Shown: one piece after another, positions 43,809 through 56,225 of the stretch | How the letters are laid out: the number at the start of each line of letters is the position of its first letter | Numbering within the stretch: the stretch's first letter is position 1 | NCBI GenBank assembly: GCA_963573305.1 | Contig: OY754331.1 | Location: 12,992,868-13,056,867, forward strand | DNA: 64,000 bases | Reading direction: 5' to 3' | Source: Pyrrhosoma nymphula | Taxonomy: Eukaryota > Arthropoda > Insecta > Odonata > Coenagrionidae | Program-made: the position numbers and the translations under genes | The notes under the pieces: model-generated | The model's input: only the letters and a program-made list of their open reading frames with translations | The model's database searches: none | Told to the model about the DNA's origin: nothing

Positions 43809-46780
43809 CTACGGCATTTCTTCCAGCATTCGAACGCTTCCTTATCTCCTCATCAATCCGCCTTTTTGTTTACAAAAATCCAGCCTATGTACACAGAATC
43901 ATCATTTTGTTCAATTGATTCACCATTTGTCTTCATTATATAATTATTCTCCTCATTATTATTAGCATGAGTCAAAATAATTAACTATTCAAAATAAGAA
44001 GCCATTGCACCCAATCAAGGCTTTTCTTATGTGTGTTAATGTCAATATATGAAGTGTAAAAACATACTCTTTAAGTTATTGCTCGCGGTTTTCACGGGCG
44101 TGTGCTTCTTCCTTTCTTGCATGACCATGTGCTCCATTACTGTTTTAAATATCTGGCTGTGGTAAATTCATATCAGTGCATAGTAATCGATATTCCGTAA
44201 GGGTTCTTTCTATATTATACAATGTCTTTACTACTGCTCCTTCACTACAACGAACAGTAGCTCCAAAGCCTTACCTATTAAACAACGTTAAATTAAACAA
44301 CTAAATAAATTATAGTGATCTATATTTAATTTATCTCTTTATTGTTTATGATTGATGTAGATATGTGTAACACTTTATTAATTCCTTATTTAGTTCAGAA
44401 TAAATGGAAAAATACGGAATCTAGACTTCAACTATTAGCGTCATGGTTACGGGGACGATAAATCACAAACACTAAAACTTTGCAAAAAAAATCGATTCAT
44501 TTTATTATAATTTTCATAATTTTGACTGAAAAAAACATTCAGTTACTATATCTTAAATATCTATTCAACGATATTTCCCTTGGTACCACACCTAATTTCG
44601 TACGACTATAATTTCTATTTTACTTTTGCAAAAGAATACAGGTCTGCAACGAAACGAAAAATTAGATGTACTTGTATTTCTGATGGGAGTTACTGACAAG
44701 TATGTACATATATACACAACGGTGATTATTATGAGAGATAGATTAAATTTCAGCATGAATTATCTTAACATGCATTATTTTGCTCATGCTCCATATTTTA
44801 CATAGAAATAATGAATCAAACGAATTAAATATTTTGTTTGGCATATCAAATTTGCCGAAATAGTCACATGACGTTATTATAAAAAAAACTCTCATGACTT
44901 GATTAGCTTTCTATATTTTTCATATCACTATAAAAAAATGTATATGTTAAAAAGAATAAGTTTTTATCATTTTTAAGGTGGATTTTGGAGGCTTAATTGA
45001 TGTACAAATAAAATGAGTCCTTATAATTGAACTAAAAATACCAAATCTAACATTTAATTCGTGCGATAAATTATTTTGAAGGAATTACATTCAGGAATGT
45101 GTACACAAGGAGACTCTTCAAATGTGATGAAAAGCTTGTGATGCGACTTTAAAACGCCAAGTTTCCTTCAGACTATGGAATTCAAGTTTTTATTTTCACG
45201 CTGTACTTTCTCATGAAAAGAATAAAGCTATGAATCAGACGGACGCTTTGGAAGCAAAACACCGTGAGAATAAGGGAATAAAGAGCAGAGGACGAATTTT
45301 GCACTTCACGATCGAAGGATCTGAGCTGCGAGCAGTAGGGCTAGTCGATAAATATCGCTTTTATCGATTCAACCGAATTGGGTTCTGGATTATCGACACC
45401 GATGAATGAACGTCACTCTCTCCGAAGGGCTAACTCCAAATCAACCCGGAAAGGGGTCCATGCAATCCCATTAGTTTTCTTTGTGCACGTGGTCCAGTAT
45501 TCTCATCCGTCAAGCCAATTGAGCAATACTGTTTTGTACATCTATCTTCAATGCCTCGTCTTGTTAGGCATTGTACTCGGACGAATGGGAGAGGGTTCAC
45601 AATATGAAATGCCTTGTGGATGGATACTTTACGTATCTTTCGAAGGAAAGTGAGTAATTTAGAATTTGCTTCCCGATTCCAAGAATAAATATTTTGCAAA
45701 GGAAACAGGGGATGTATTAAATATGGTAACATTTTGTTTCTCTATCAATAAAACATTGGTATTGTCGTGTGGAATATTATTGAAACTTTCTGGGGGTTAG
45801 AGAAATCAGATTTACCCCTAATTCAGCTATTCGTTTGATGAATCCCTAATTCTTGCGGTGAGCTCAAAATCAGGCCGTATTTGAGTGAATGAACTGTTTA
45901 TTTACCCGCCTATTTTCCTAAAGAAACCTCTTGTCTCTTTACGTATCGGATCGAGTGTTTTAAATGGTTTCTCCCATGACGTACTCAAATGTTACAATAA
46001 CTGGGTTTTGACTCTGTCTTCTTCACTCATTGTAGTAAAACTTTGAATTTATTATTTTCCATTCTCTCGATCCGTTCGATGCCAAAAACGAATAAATAAG
46101 TAAGTAGCAGAATATTTAAAATGAAACAAGTTTTTCATTATCTTTGTATCATTCCATTTGTGAATTTATTTTATTTTCATATATTAACTAATTTTTTATC
46201 TATATCTGCGCTTGTCCAAATGCTTAGTGAATTGCTTCACCTTCATCTCGAATGCCTGCCTTCATTTTATGTGAGCTTTCCCGCGATGCAGCATCATATG
46301 AGTGAATTTACATTTCCTCTATAACTTGTGGGTTCAATACTAGAACTGGGTGACTGAAAATCTACTCTTTAGAGATAATTAAGGTTTTGCATTTGTAGGA
46401 ACACTTACAACATATCATCTCCCAGTGTTGGGTAATGGGGAATAGGTGGGTGACTCGAGGTGCGTCGCTTTGTCATCCACTTGTAGTATTTGCATGTTTA
46501 CTACTTGGGTGACTCATAGATGTGGATAACACAAAACCGATAAAGTTAACTAGTTATAGTATTGGACCCAAGTTTTATTCTCAAGAGAAATAACAGTGTC
46601 TTCAAATGTAAAGAAAATACATCAAATGTACTTTCCCAGGTATTTGACGATATCCCCATCAAAACTTGTGATAGGGCAACGTTGAAAAAATCACAGCAAA
46701 TTTACAAGGTTCACTTTCTTTGCCACCGTATACCCCTAAAAGGTCACGAAAGGATTGGGTGTGTATGCATGCCATGAGTT
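43809..46780. other. AT-rich background
   Basis: No gene recognised. Near 45340-45375 are closely spaced GTCGATAAATATCGC and TTTATCGATT words that resemble the insect DNA-replication-related element TATCGATA but do not match it exactly. A frame at 46562-46777 has mixed composition but no domain or splice context. Confidence 0.45.
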
Positions 46781-47420
46781 CAATTTCTTGCGCGAATAGC
46801 TCCACCGTGATCTCTCGGACTTTCCAACTTGTGCAGAGAGAGAGAGAGCGAAGGTCCGGACGTTGGTTTTGCCGCGTGCGTAGAAACGGAAGGAGAACAG
46901 CTCTCGGGGCTCGCCTCTGGCTCGCTTGTGCGCGCTACGGTTTTTACTGCGCCGTGAATTTAGTCTCCGCGTGGGATTGGAGCTGGATTGGGGGTTGGCG
47001 CGGGGGCAGAGGGACCTAGAGGGGTCGGGGAGCGGATGCCTCCTTCCCCTTCTGCCCCCCTTGTAGTGTGTTTTTCAGTCTGGGCGGGGACGTAAGGCCG
47101 TACTTCGGGCGGGGCGGGGGATGATGTGCCGGGGAAGGAGTAGCGGTAGACGAATGGCTTGGGTCGGATTTGATGTATGAGCGGGAAATGAGCTATTTAA
47201 ATACTAAAACTAGAGAAGTACAGTATGTACGCCTTCCCCGTCCTTAATGTGGAGTAACACACATTAATATGGATGCGTTCGGAGGACTGCGAGGGAAATG
47301 ACGCCCTGACTCCTCTTCCGATTTATCCCTTGCCTCCCCTCCATGCGAGTTCTCTACATTTCCGACGAAACCCCCTCATCTCCATGCCTAAGATCCTTTT
47401 ACTGAGGGTTTGCAGAACGC
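46781..47420. other. CpG-rich island with (GA)n
   Basis: A sharp change from AT-rich to CpG-rich sequence, with an AGAGAGAGAGAGCGA tract at about 46836-46850 and dense CpG to about 47170. Candidate promoter or first-exon region, without a recognisable core promoter. The open frames are arginine/tryptophan-rich from composition. Confidence 0.4.
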
Positions 47421-47990
47421 AGAAAAGTGAGGTATTGTGCCTTGTTCACCCGCAAGGAAGGGAACAAATTATGATCCCGATGGATATTGCTGCATAATGA
47501 GCTTTCTCCCATTATAGATTGACATCCATATTTGAGGGTAAAATTGACGTGATAAATATTGGTACAGCGCCTTGAAGCACCCGGAGGAAATATTTTCAGC
47601 GCCTTTCATGCAATTCGTAGCAACAGCTGTGACTAGAGGAAAAACATAGAGAGCTGCAATGATATTGATATAATTTTGCATCTTTGAATTTTTATCCTGG
47701 ATTGCGACCAAATAGAAGTTTCTCAACTAATTGTGAGAAGCGATGTCCTTTGTAGTACTCCTTGGCTTATTTTTGTCGTTGACACGTAAGCTGTTAATGC
47801 TGATTTTTCTTTAAGAAAACCTTAATTGTGAGAATGAATCATGCTAAAATATGAATTATCTGATTCTTATATTTTTTATTCCACCCTCGAGATTGAGGCT
47901 GAAATCTTAGGTATATTTATTCTTATAAACTCCATTATACTGTTCTTATAAACCTCACGCATAATTAACTTTTTTTTGAAGATTTTCGCA
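47421..47990. other. AT-rich background
   Basis: No gene recognised. Confidence 0.45.
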
Positions 47991-48047
47991 GCTCATGTTT
48001 ATGGTATTCAGGCTTCTGGTTCTGCGATTAAATTATTAAATATTATG

Positions 48048-48086
48048 CGACAGTTTCGCCGTGCTATGCTGCAGGCTTCGTCGTGC
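48048..48086 (-). ncRNA. hammerhead-like motif in the Penelope-like 3' region (minus copy)
   Basis: Same motif as 49191-49229 in the opposite arm: ACGACGA, AGCCTGC, AGCATA, GCACGGC, GAAAC, TGTCGC. Conserved helix II and GAAAC box; the first box is again not the perfect CTGATGA. Confidence 0.42.
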
Positions 48087-48224
48087 GTTAAGAACAACGA
48101 TGGTCTTTTTTCAAAAAATAAATAAACAATTCTAGCAGTTGATGATTTTGAGAAGTAAAAAACTTAATTTCGAATAAGTCTCTTCCAGGTATAAGGGAGT
48201 TTATAACTATCCTCTCTATTGATG

Positions 48225-48545
48225 TTATTTGGTCTTTTTTTCTATTTCCATTGCCTCCCTTATGAGCCGTGGAAAGTAACTGCTTTCTTTGTGTAGTACT
48301 CTTGCCGTCTCGATGTCAATGGCGTGACCTTCCTCCAACGTAGTGTGTTCGGCCACGGCAGAGTGATACCAGTCTTTCTTCCGGATTGCAGGTTCATGTT
48401 CCTTTAATCGGCATCCAATTGCTCTCTTGGTTTGCCCCACATATGATCTACCACAACTGCAGAGAATTTCGTACACACCCTCATACATTGTGGGTGGTAA
48501 TGGATCTTTAGTCCCTCGTAGATGATCTATTTGAAATACACCATT
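48225..48545 (-). pseudogene. Penelope-like GIY-YIG endonuclease fragment, minus copy
   Basis: Reading down from about 48545 the fragment encodes DHLRGTKDPLPPTMYEGVYE, then ILCSCGRSYVGQTKRAIGCR, LKEHEPAIRK and KDWYHSAVAEHTTLEEGHAI, ending EIEKKTK-stop at 48225. The GVY...YVG pair is the PLE version of the GIY-YIG motif. The Arg of CRLKEH and the Glu/His that follow are the usual catalytic-region residues, and CSC and the downstream His match the PLE-type cysteine/histidine insert. The domain is open to its stop. Upstream the copy breaks at about 48545, so the RT is missing. Function in an intact element: target nicking for retrotransposition. Confidence 0.85.
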
Positions 48546-48567
48546 AGAAGAAGGCATTAAACAATAA

Positions 48568-49048
48568 TGGGTTTAGTAACAAATTAATTGAAAGAGTGAC
48601 ATCAAAAAAACCTACAGAGAAGGAGACTCATAAACCTCTGGGGTATGTTATGCTGCCTTACATTGCGGGTACGACCGATCGCATCTAGGTAGAATAATGA
48701 AAAAGTATAACATTATCACAAGATACAACACTACCTCCAGAGTACGAGATCATCTACGAGGGACTAAAGATCCATTACCACCCACAATGTATGAGGGTGT
48801 GTACGAACTTCTCTGCAGTTGTGGTAGATCATATGTGGGGCAAACCAAGAGAGCAATTGGATGCCGATTAAAGGAACATGAACGTGCAATCCGGAAGAAA
48901 GACTGGTATCACTCTGCCGTGGCCGAACACACTACGTTAGAGGAAGTTCACGCCATTGACATCGAGACGGCAAGAGTACTACACAAATAAAGAAGTTACT
49001 TTCCACGGCTCATAAGGGAGGCGATTGAAATAGGAAAAAAGACCAAAT
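48568..49048 (+). pseudogene. Penelope-like linker plus GIY-YIG fragment, plus copy
   Basis: The plus frame from about 48568 reads NNNGFSNKLIERVTSKKPTE, then KPLGYVMLPYIAGTTDRI, the PLE linker between RT and endonuclease. One frame adjustment near 48685-48695 leads into MKKYNIITRYNTTSRVRDHL (48697) and the same GIY-YIG domain as the minus copy, with YVGQTKRAIGCRLKEHERAI. A TAA at 48988-48990, where the minus copy has a Glu codon, cuts off the last 20 or so residues, which remain readable to a stop near 49048. The RT is absent. The plus copy keeps more 5' sequence than the minus copy, so the two are independent truncations or one derived from the other. Confidence 0.82.
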
Positions 49049-49190
49049 AACATCAATAGAGAGGATAGTTATAAACTCCCTTATACCTGGAAGAGACTTA
49101 TTCGAAATTAAGTTTTTTACTTCTCAAAATCATCAGCTGCTGGAATTGTTTATTTATTTTTTGAAAAAAGACCATTGTTGTTCTTAAAGC

Positions 49191-49229
49191 CCGACGAAGC
49201 CTGCAGCATAGCACGGCGAAACTGTCGCA
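49191..49229 (+). ncRNA. hammerhead-like motif in the Penelope-like 3' region (plus copy)
   Basis: CCGACGA, one free A, GCCTGC, loop AGCATA, GCA-C-GGC, then GAAAC and TGTCGC. The GCCTGC/GCA-C-GGC pairing gives a 6-bp helix II with one bulge, placed exactly between a CUGANGA-like box (two changes) and a perfect GAAAC box, with a GTC just after. Penelope-like elements are reported to carry hammerhead ribozymes in their terminal repeats. The CCGACGA changes probably inactivate this copy. Confidence 0.45.
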
Positions 49230-49280
49230 TAATATTAAATTATTTAATCGTAGAACCAGAAACCTGAATACCACCTCACG

Positions 49281-50685
49281 CATAATTGTTGAAGAATCAG
49301 GATTATTTGTGGCTTTCCGTCTCTTCGTACATGCCAAAATTCCAAACCTGTGGCTCAATTTCCAAGCTAAGCTATCATAGGAAACATACGGTAAAGAATC
49401 TAACTCTTTGAATGCATTTGTACCGAGTTCATTTCGATTAGTTCTTAAAGTAACGAAAAATTGCTCTATTGTTTAACTTCACAAAGAGAAATCAACAGAA
49501 CCTCTGTTGATCTTTCAGTTTCATTGACAATCTGAAAATATTTTCATGAAAGAGGGAAAATTGAAAAGGAAGTTAAGAATTCAGTGCGGGGTTGAACTGT
49601 TCACAGTTGAATAAAGAAGTAAGAATCGTTGTTTCCAAAGTTTCTTATACCATAATCAACTGTTAATTAAATAAATTTAAAAAATATTCGGAAAAATGAG
49701 ATTATTTTGGTCTTATTTACTGCTCTTATTAATATTTCCATTTCCGATCAGTTAAATACATTGACGAGAAACTTAGTATATATCAAAATGAACTAGTTGT
49801 TTCACAAAAGGCTGATATAAATACTGTGTACGATTTATTGTTTCTGGAACTATTCCCAGAATTATCCCAGAAGCTGACGCATATTTTGTGGGAATTACTT
49901 TTTCTTGACTACTTTTGGTCAGATAAATTGACACAAATGGTTTTATTAATAAGTAAATATATCTCGTTATTCCCTGGCCTGAAAGAAGGGTAGCACTGTA
50001 GGTGAAATAAATTTATACGAAAGGTGCATACTTCGTAAACTTCATAATGTTGATGTAGTACGTATAAGGAGTCAAATCAGTAATTGTACCTATATGGAAC
50101 TGAAAGAAAATATTCAGAGAAAAATTGGTTTGAGAAGAGTGGCGGACAGGTGAATAAGACGGGTGATACTCGAGATAAAAAATATCATTCGTTGCAGGAC
50201 AAAGAGAGTGCATGTGAGACAGGGCATGACAACGGACGTGGCTCAAATTGTACAAGTTTGGAAGAGTGGGGAGCTAATTACAAGTAAAATTATGTCCTAA
50301 AATATGCCAAATTTTGACAATCAAATAATTGGTTAAGAGCGATACTATATTAGTCCATCATGATAACTGACTTAGCATAAGTATCTTACCTAACATTTTA
50401 AAGCGATTCTATCACAAAACAAAAAAAAAGTTTGACCACATTTGAATGGATTTAGTCATGAAATTCTTGCTATGATTGGATGGATGATATGCACCTACCT
50501 ACTATTTCAAATTAAGAGAGGAAAATACGCGATCTACTTCCATTTCCTCCATGGAAACCCAAACACGCTCGAACATTTCCGCCGTATATTTCTTTCACGT
50601 TTTATCTTTCTGCTTGTCGGGGTTGTAAGGAATGTTATGCCGCACGGATGAGCGACTGTTGACTTCTGTTTTAGGTTCTTGGTGC
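49281..50685. other. AT-rich background
   Basis: No gene recognised. The 80-codon minus frame at 50013-50255 and the 67-codon plus frame at 50084-50287 overlap on opposite strands and have no domain. Confidence 0.5.
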
Positions 50686-51600
50686 GGTGGGGCGCTCTTG
50701 TTTGATAAGAGCACGGGAGACGGGAACACGAACCGGGGGAATTTGGCGTCGATACCCGGAGCCATTAACTCTTTCTTCTTCCCCCCCCCCCCCCCGCCTC
50801 GCCTCCCCCGCTCGCTATCTCAGCTCTTCATCTCTTCCTGTCCTCCTCTCTCTCTACCGATTCTTGTTTCGCCCTATTTACTCCCCCGGCGCTCCTTCTT
50901 CCCTTCCGTCCTCGTCTCTACCACCCTCCCCTTTTCCATCACCCCCTTTCCTTCCCTCCATCAATACTCCCTTGACAAAGCTCAAGTTTGTTCCGGGGAA
51001 ACGGCGAAGAAGGAGACACAGAGGGAGAGAGAGTTGAGTGGGTAGGGAGAGTGGCAGTGGTGGTGTGTATCGAAGGGAAGTGTCGGTGGAACCTTCTACG
51101 TCCTCAAAACGTCGTAAAACACGTTTTCAGACGTTTCCCTGCCTTTCCTTCTCCCCATTTTTACTCTCACGCATTCCAACATTCGCCTCGAGATTCCCAT
51201 CTTTTCCGTGTTTCTCCCATCCCCTTCTTGCCTCCCACTCCTTCCCCTACCCACAGTTTCACTTTCTCTGTTGAAACCTTCTCCTTTTTTGCTGTGGGTT
51301 TTATTCGTGGTTTACCCTCGGCGTGGCGTGGCGTTCCCTGCCTGCTAACGCTTCGCCTCCCTCGTTTTATTAACGTGGCGCAACCAGGTACCCCGACAGA
51401 AGGTGCTCAAATTTGGCCGACTAAATCTCCGCCGGGGGTGGGCTGAGCATTGTCGGTGGATAGAGAATGGCCCTTAAAAACCTAGATGGAAGCCACCGTA
51501 AAAGTCACCTTATCAGCCACCCCTCATTCACTCGCGGCAGGATGACGGGCTGTTTGACGGCCTGCGCCCATTTCACGCACCACAAAGAACCTCGGCGTCA
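50686..51600. other. GC-rich island with long polypyrimidine tract
   Basis: CpG-rich start (50690-50770), a C homopolymer at about 50778-50795, then about 200 bases of C/T-rich sequence (to about 50970) and a less biased CpG-containing remainder. The frames here are proline/serine-rich low-complexity readings. Confidence 0.45.
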
Positions 51601-54599
51601 AATTCATGACTATTTTCCAAAACTTTAAAAACAAAGAACTTCACGTTAACAAACAAGTACCTTGCAATGCAGGTTTGAGGTGCTATACAGTAATATGCTC
51701 TTGCCAAATTTTCTTCTACTTCTGGCTTTAATAAACATATTTACAGACTTTCTCTGTTTCCAAATAATTAACCTGTTATAATCAAGATTATACATGAACA
51801 CATTTGTTCTAAGTCATTTATTTTTCCCCTCGGTGGTTACTTTACGACTGAAGGGTGCAGTCAAAAGTATTACTTTCTTTTAGTCCGTCATTTATTTCAT
51901 GAGGTTCTCGGTATATTTTGCTTCTACTCTGCTTCCCTCTTTAACTCAATGAGGCTCTCATTTCCAATCCAACTTTGAAATACATGTATTACATTCTGTA
52001 TAAATTATTCTCGGGGTCTCCACATCTCACGTGCTCTTCATACATCATGGGCGCCGGGAAATCACCAGATCTTACATATATTAGATTCTCTTTGTGTTAC
52101 TTACTACAGAGCTATGTATGCACCCTAGAGCTTTTGAAACTTTGATTTATGACGAGCTGAGGTGGATAAAATCGCATCGGGTGAAGTGATTTTTTTGTTG
52201 TTACTAGCCTTCGGTATTGAGAATTTTCTTTGAAAAATTTATCCAGACCATGTACGCCTTTAAGATATTCCATCGAAATTCAAGGAAACAGAAAAGAAAT
52301 AGGTAATCTATCTATCTGTAAATATCGATCAAGGCGAAAATATTAATACAATCTTGCCAACATTGCTTCCAGCGAAAGAAGATCTCCGATAGCTTAGGAC
52401 GCTTACTGCGAACACTCATACGTTTTGATGATAATGTTCTTGCAGCGATAATACGAGTGTTATTTTTTTCACACAAATTTCACATCTTCTGTAAATAACT
52501 TCCTTGTTCAATGAATTCCTTCTCAGTATCCTTTTTTTCTTCTTTTTTGATATTTTCATCTACGCTTTGAAATCGGTCCAGTGCCTCCGTTGAAATAGTA
52601 TACATAGATAAATGTCACCTTTGGATTTAACCGAGTTTAGCAAACTTGTAAAAAGTATAGCAAATAAAGAACGTCATCGTACCTTAGTGCTTACCGGACT
52701 GAACACGGCCCATGCGTCACGAAAATAAAATCGGCTTAGCAATAATTTTAATCGGAAGTATATTGCGGGTACTTACCATTTGCAGCTATTATTGCCTATT
52801 AACTATTTTCATTATTTTAAATACCCGACAACCGTCAGTTGTCTACCGCGAGGTGTGCCCGTCAAGAGTGAAATAAAGCTTATATTCCATGTGTGATTTC
52901 AGTGCCAGAGAACAAATGTAAAATTGTTTACTTTTTAGCGGATTGAATATTTATCTTACGAATTAATAGGTATGAAGCACAAGAATAATATTTTAAAAAT
53001 ACATTGCGGTATATTTCACGTAAATAATATGTAGAAACTCACTTACACTCTATTTGGTTGAAATATAGGTATGCATTATAGCAAGAGGAAAATACAGAAT
53101 AAGGTAATGAAATTACGAAATGTTTCTCGTAATACCAAGAGAAGTAACTACCATGATTAAAACATTCTGCAAGACATCTTCCGTGTTGCTAAATCAAGTT
53201 TCCACTCAGCTCTTTTGACTTTTTCACCTTGGTGTTTGTTTCCATCTCTTGCCATTCCACCTTCTTATCTTTGCAATGGGCGGCTCTTTCTTAGAACTCC
53301 CCCATCCCACGCCTTTTAAAGTCGACTCCAGCTCTTCCTCATCTCCCACGCGTAGAGGGAGGTAGCGACGCAGTTCTAAGAGCAGTATGCCCCTCCGGGG
53401 GAGGCTTTACCTAGAAGCAACGCGGAGAAGGTCGCAAGACAGAAGGCGGCTTGATATCGCCCACCAAGCTGTAGCTACTGCAAAAACATTCACTCAAATC
53501 GGGCCATCAATGTCAGCACTAAGTGCGACTTACATTCCCGTAGCCAGGCGTCGACGGCCGGGACGAATAGCGAATTGATGAGCTGTCCCAACTGGCACTC
53601 CTTCCAAAAAAATGAACTGATTCGTCTCCGTTGGATTTTGGAGCACGCCACAATCGGTTTTCTTCGGTATAAGAATCCCTTTAAGTAGGCTGCGTATGAC
53701 CAACTTTGACCTAGCAATTCAAGAACTAGCCCATCATTTCAACTTCCCTCCCCCCATGATGCTCTACTTTTAAAATATAGGCTTACTTCAAGATATTTTT
53801 GTTCACGTGCTGTATTTTGATATTTTACTTTAATGAATTAAAATTCTAATTAATTGTTTTATTCAAATGTCATAGTTTGATATTTTTGTTGCTCTCAGAT
53901 ACTCTCAAGGATGCATTGCATAACAAATAGTAACGCAAGGGTAGTGAGACCTGATCATGAATTAACCATTATTATGATGTTACAGAAGTTTTTGAACCTC
54001 TATACAATATTATGTAATAATTCATTCCCATTTCCGTTATTCATTCTTAGAATATCACATTCATTTTGGAATATAACCATGGAATTTTTTGGATTTCTAT
54101 CACGTTCCTTTTAAGACTTTATGAATTCATTATTTTTAATTATAAGCAGAAAGTACTGAAGCGGGAATATTTAATTGTACGGACGAAAACCAAATTTTAA
54201 CGCCTAACTTAAAAATCAATTTGTATAACATTTTATGTAAATTCGTCTTTAGATTTATCTAATGGTTCGAGTACACAGGAACTTAGAGTTACTTGTTTTG
54301 TACCTGATGTTGTGTTTGAAAGTTTCTAAAAATATTGTCCACGGCAGTAACATTTTCTATTTATTTCCCTTAAGTACCTACTTTCCTAATATCTAACGTG
54401 AATGTTTGCTTTCTCAATAGAATTTTCTTCGTAAATGATCCTTGAACACTCTCCTTACATTCTAAGCGGTAACAAACTATTATCCATTGTGATATGTGCG
54501 AATGAGAAGCAGTAAGAAGCGTTGAGTTAAAATAAATGTGATAAAAAAGTAGGTAGATACTTTGGTATGAATCACAAAATTAAAAATTGCTAGAAAAAC

Positions 54600-54600
<1 letters not shown>
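51601..54600. other. mostly AT-rich background
   Basis: No gene recognised. About 53270-53700 is of higher complexity, with CpG and a CCCCTCCGGGGGAGG hairpin at 53390-53404, but shows no domain in any frame. A CTCAG acceptor-like site at about 53899 is followed by an open run TLKDALHNK-stop, which I cannot support as an exon. Confidence 0.45.

Positions 54601-54661
<61 letters not shown>
54601..54661. repeat. (TA)n microsatellite
   Basis: About 30 uninterrupted TA units, outside the transposon cluster at 31-33 kb. Confidence 0.95.
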
Positions 54662-54664
<3 letters not shown>

Positions 54665-54879
54665 TTTCTCCCGTGCAACTAACTCGCCACGTGCACTTTT
54701 CAGGGAAGTTGGGCATGAAAAGTCTCCAATTATGCATACTCGTGGAGAAGCAAATTACCTCACGCTCGGATGCAGTTTCTAAGGAAGTAATGCGAGCTGG
54801 CTCATTTAGAGATGCACATGGTAATTATTCACGGCACACTAGACACGGATTTCGTCAGTGACGAAGGACAAGGGAGGAC

Positions 54880-55445
54880 TAGTTCAAGTTAAAATTGGCA
54901 TTCCCGCTTTGCTTAAAAACGCCCTTTTCCCGCGCATCTCGCGAGCCCGTTCCCCGGCGAATTAATATCGCCGTCCATGATGCAGCGACCGCGCCTACCA
55001 GCTCTGCTCATCCGCAACCCTTCCCTTTCTCCCCCCCCACGCCCTCCCTCCCCTTAGCAGTCGTGGTGGTCGCACTGAACACGCCGCTTTCCCTTGTCCC
55101 CGCCCCGTCGGTGGTGGCTCTGCAACTCCGCCGTCGCTGTCACCTCGTCCCTGGGAATTTCATTCCCAATTACAATCCTCCCGGTACAAAAACCAACTTC
55201 CTCCCTCCTCCTCCCACCCCGTCCCCCCTTCCTCCCCATCGTGCTTCAATTCCCTCCCACTGCCCACCACCGCCACACCCGCTCAAACCGCACCGAACGT
55301 CTCCACCACCTCTCACGATATCCCACTCCCAGTGATAACGGCTCGCTTGCTTGTGCATATTTATAGGCCAAGATAGGGAAGGTGGTGAGGGTGTTGTGTG
55401 TGAGAAGGTTGTTGGCAATGCATGTGAGGACTAAATGGAGGAATA
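54880..55445. other. GC-rich island, strongly C-rich
   Basis: CpG-rich at about 54910-55010, then C-rich (about 55020-55320). The 146-codon plus-strand frame at 54895-55335 is proline/serine/histidine-rich and overlaps equally open frames on both strands, so I do not call it coding. Confidence 0.4.
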
Positions 55446-56225
55446 TTAAGGCATGCGAGGCCTGGTCGCGATTGCTATTTGAAATTATTCACTTGGAAAA
55501 TTCTTGTCACCTGTCATTTTAATGGGAAGTCAATTATATTTCGATTTGCTCGTTTCCAGTCTTCTCATCTTTTTGCACTCTCTTGCGCAGACAAAAGCCA
55601 GTGTGTAAGTATATGCATAATTTTCCGAGGTTCAAACATGGCTCATAACAAATTTCACTAGTTATTGTATCTTTATTTGGAAAAGATTTTCAGAGCGGTA
55701 TCGATCGGTGATGTTTCATTCTTCTTTCATAACTACTAGGGCCTTTATATTTGATTCGGTCCTTAAGAACGACTAAATATTGTGTTGATGATAATAGACT
55801 TTCGATTAAAGCGCTGATTTACACTAAGTTCTCCAATGGGGTATTGCCTGTGGCATTGAAAAAAAAGGATTACTTGGTCTTTTAACTCTGTGACAAAATG
55901 GAAAAGTATTGGGCGTCATTACTTTGCCAAAATGGCCATTTTTTTGCATCATATTCTTTCGCTCATCAAAATTTAATACGCGGATCAATATACGCCGTTG
56001 TTGCAAGTTGTTTTTAAAACGACCAGTTTTAAAATGCATTAATTATTTCAACCGCAAGTTGACTTTGCCTTTTCACTAGCATGATGCTAACTGCGAGTCC
56101 AAGTTTTGTATTTTGCATCAGACCATAGTCTAGACAACGCGAGCATTGTCGATGGAAGAATGCATTGATTTTGGTTTTATGCCATGAAAAATGTACACAG
56201 AGATTATAAAACATATAGTATTCTT
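55446..56225. other. AT-rich background
   Basis: No gene or repeat recognised. Confidence 0.5.

Larger units (their letters stand above)
47995..49280. mobile_element. two inverted Penelope-like element 3' ends
   Basis: 48000-48545 and about 48745-49275 are inverted copies of each other. From centre outward each carries a GIY-YIG endonuclease domain, a shared 3' non-coding region (CCAGGTATAAGGGAGTTTAT, AACTATCCTCTCTATTGATG and their complements) and a hammerhead-like motif. The centre (48568-48745) belongs to the plus copy only. Penelope-like elements are known for tandem or inverted partial copies and terminal repeats, so this arrangement fits one insertion or two nested ones. Both copies lack the reverse transcriptase core. 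Confidence 0.85.

Noticed and set aside
45340..45375. DRE promoter elements (TATCGATA)
   Set aside because: Only partial matches (GTCGATAAATATCGC, TTTATCGATT). No exact element.
54895..55335. 146-codon proline/serine-rich frame in the 55-kb island
   Set aside because: C-rich DNA with competing open frames on both strands. No domain.
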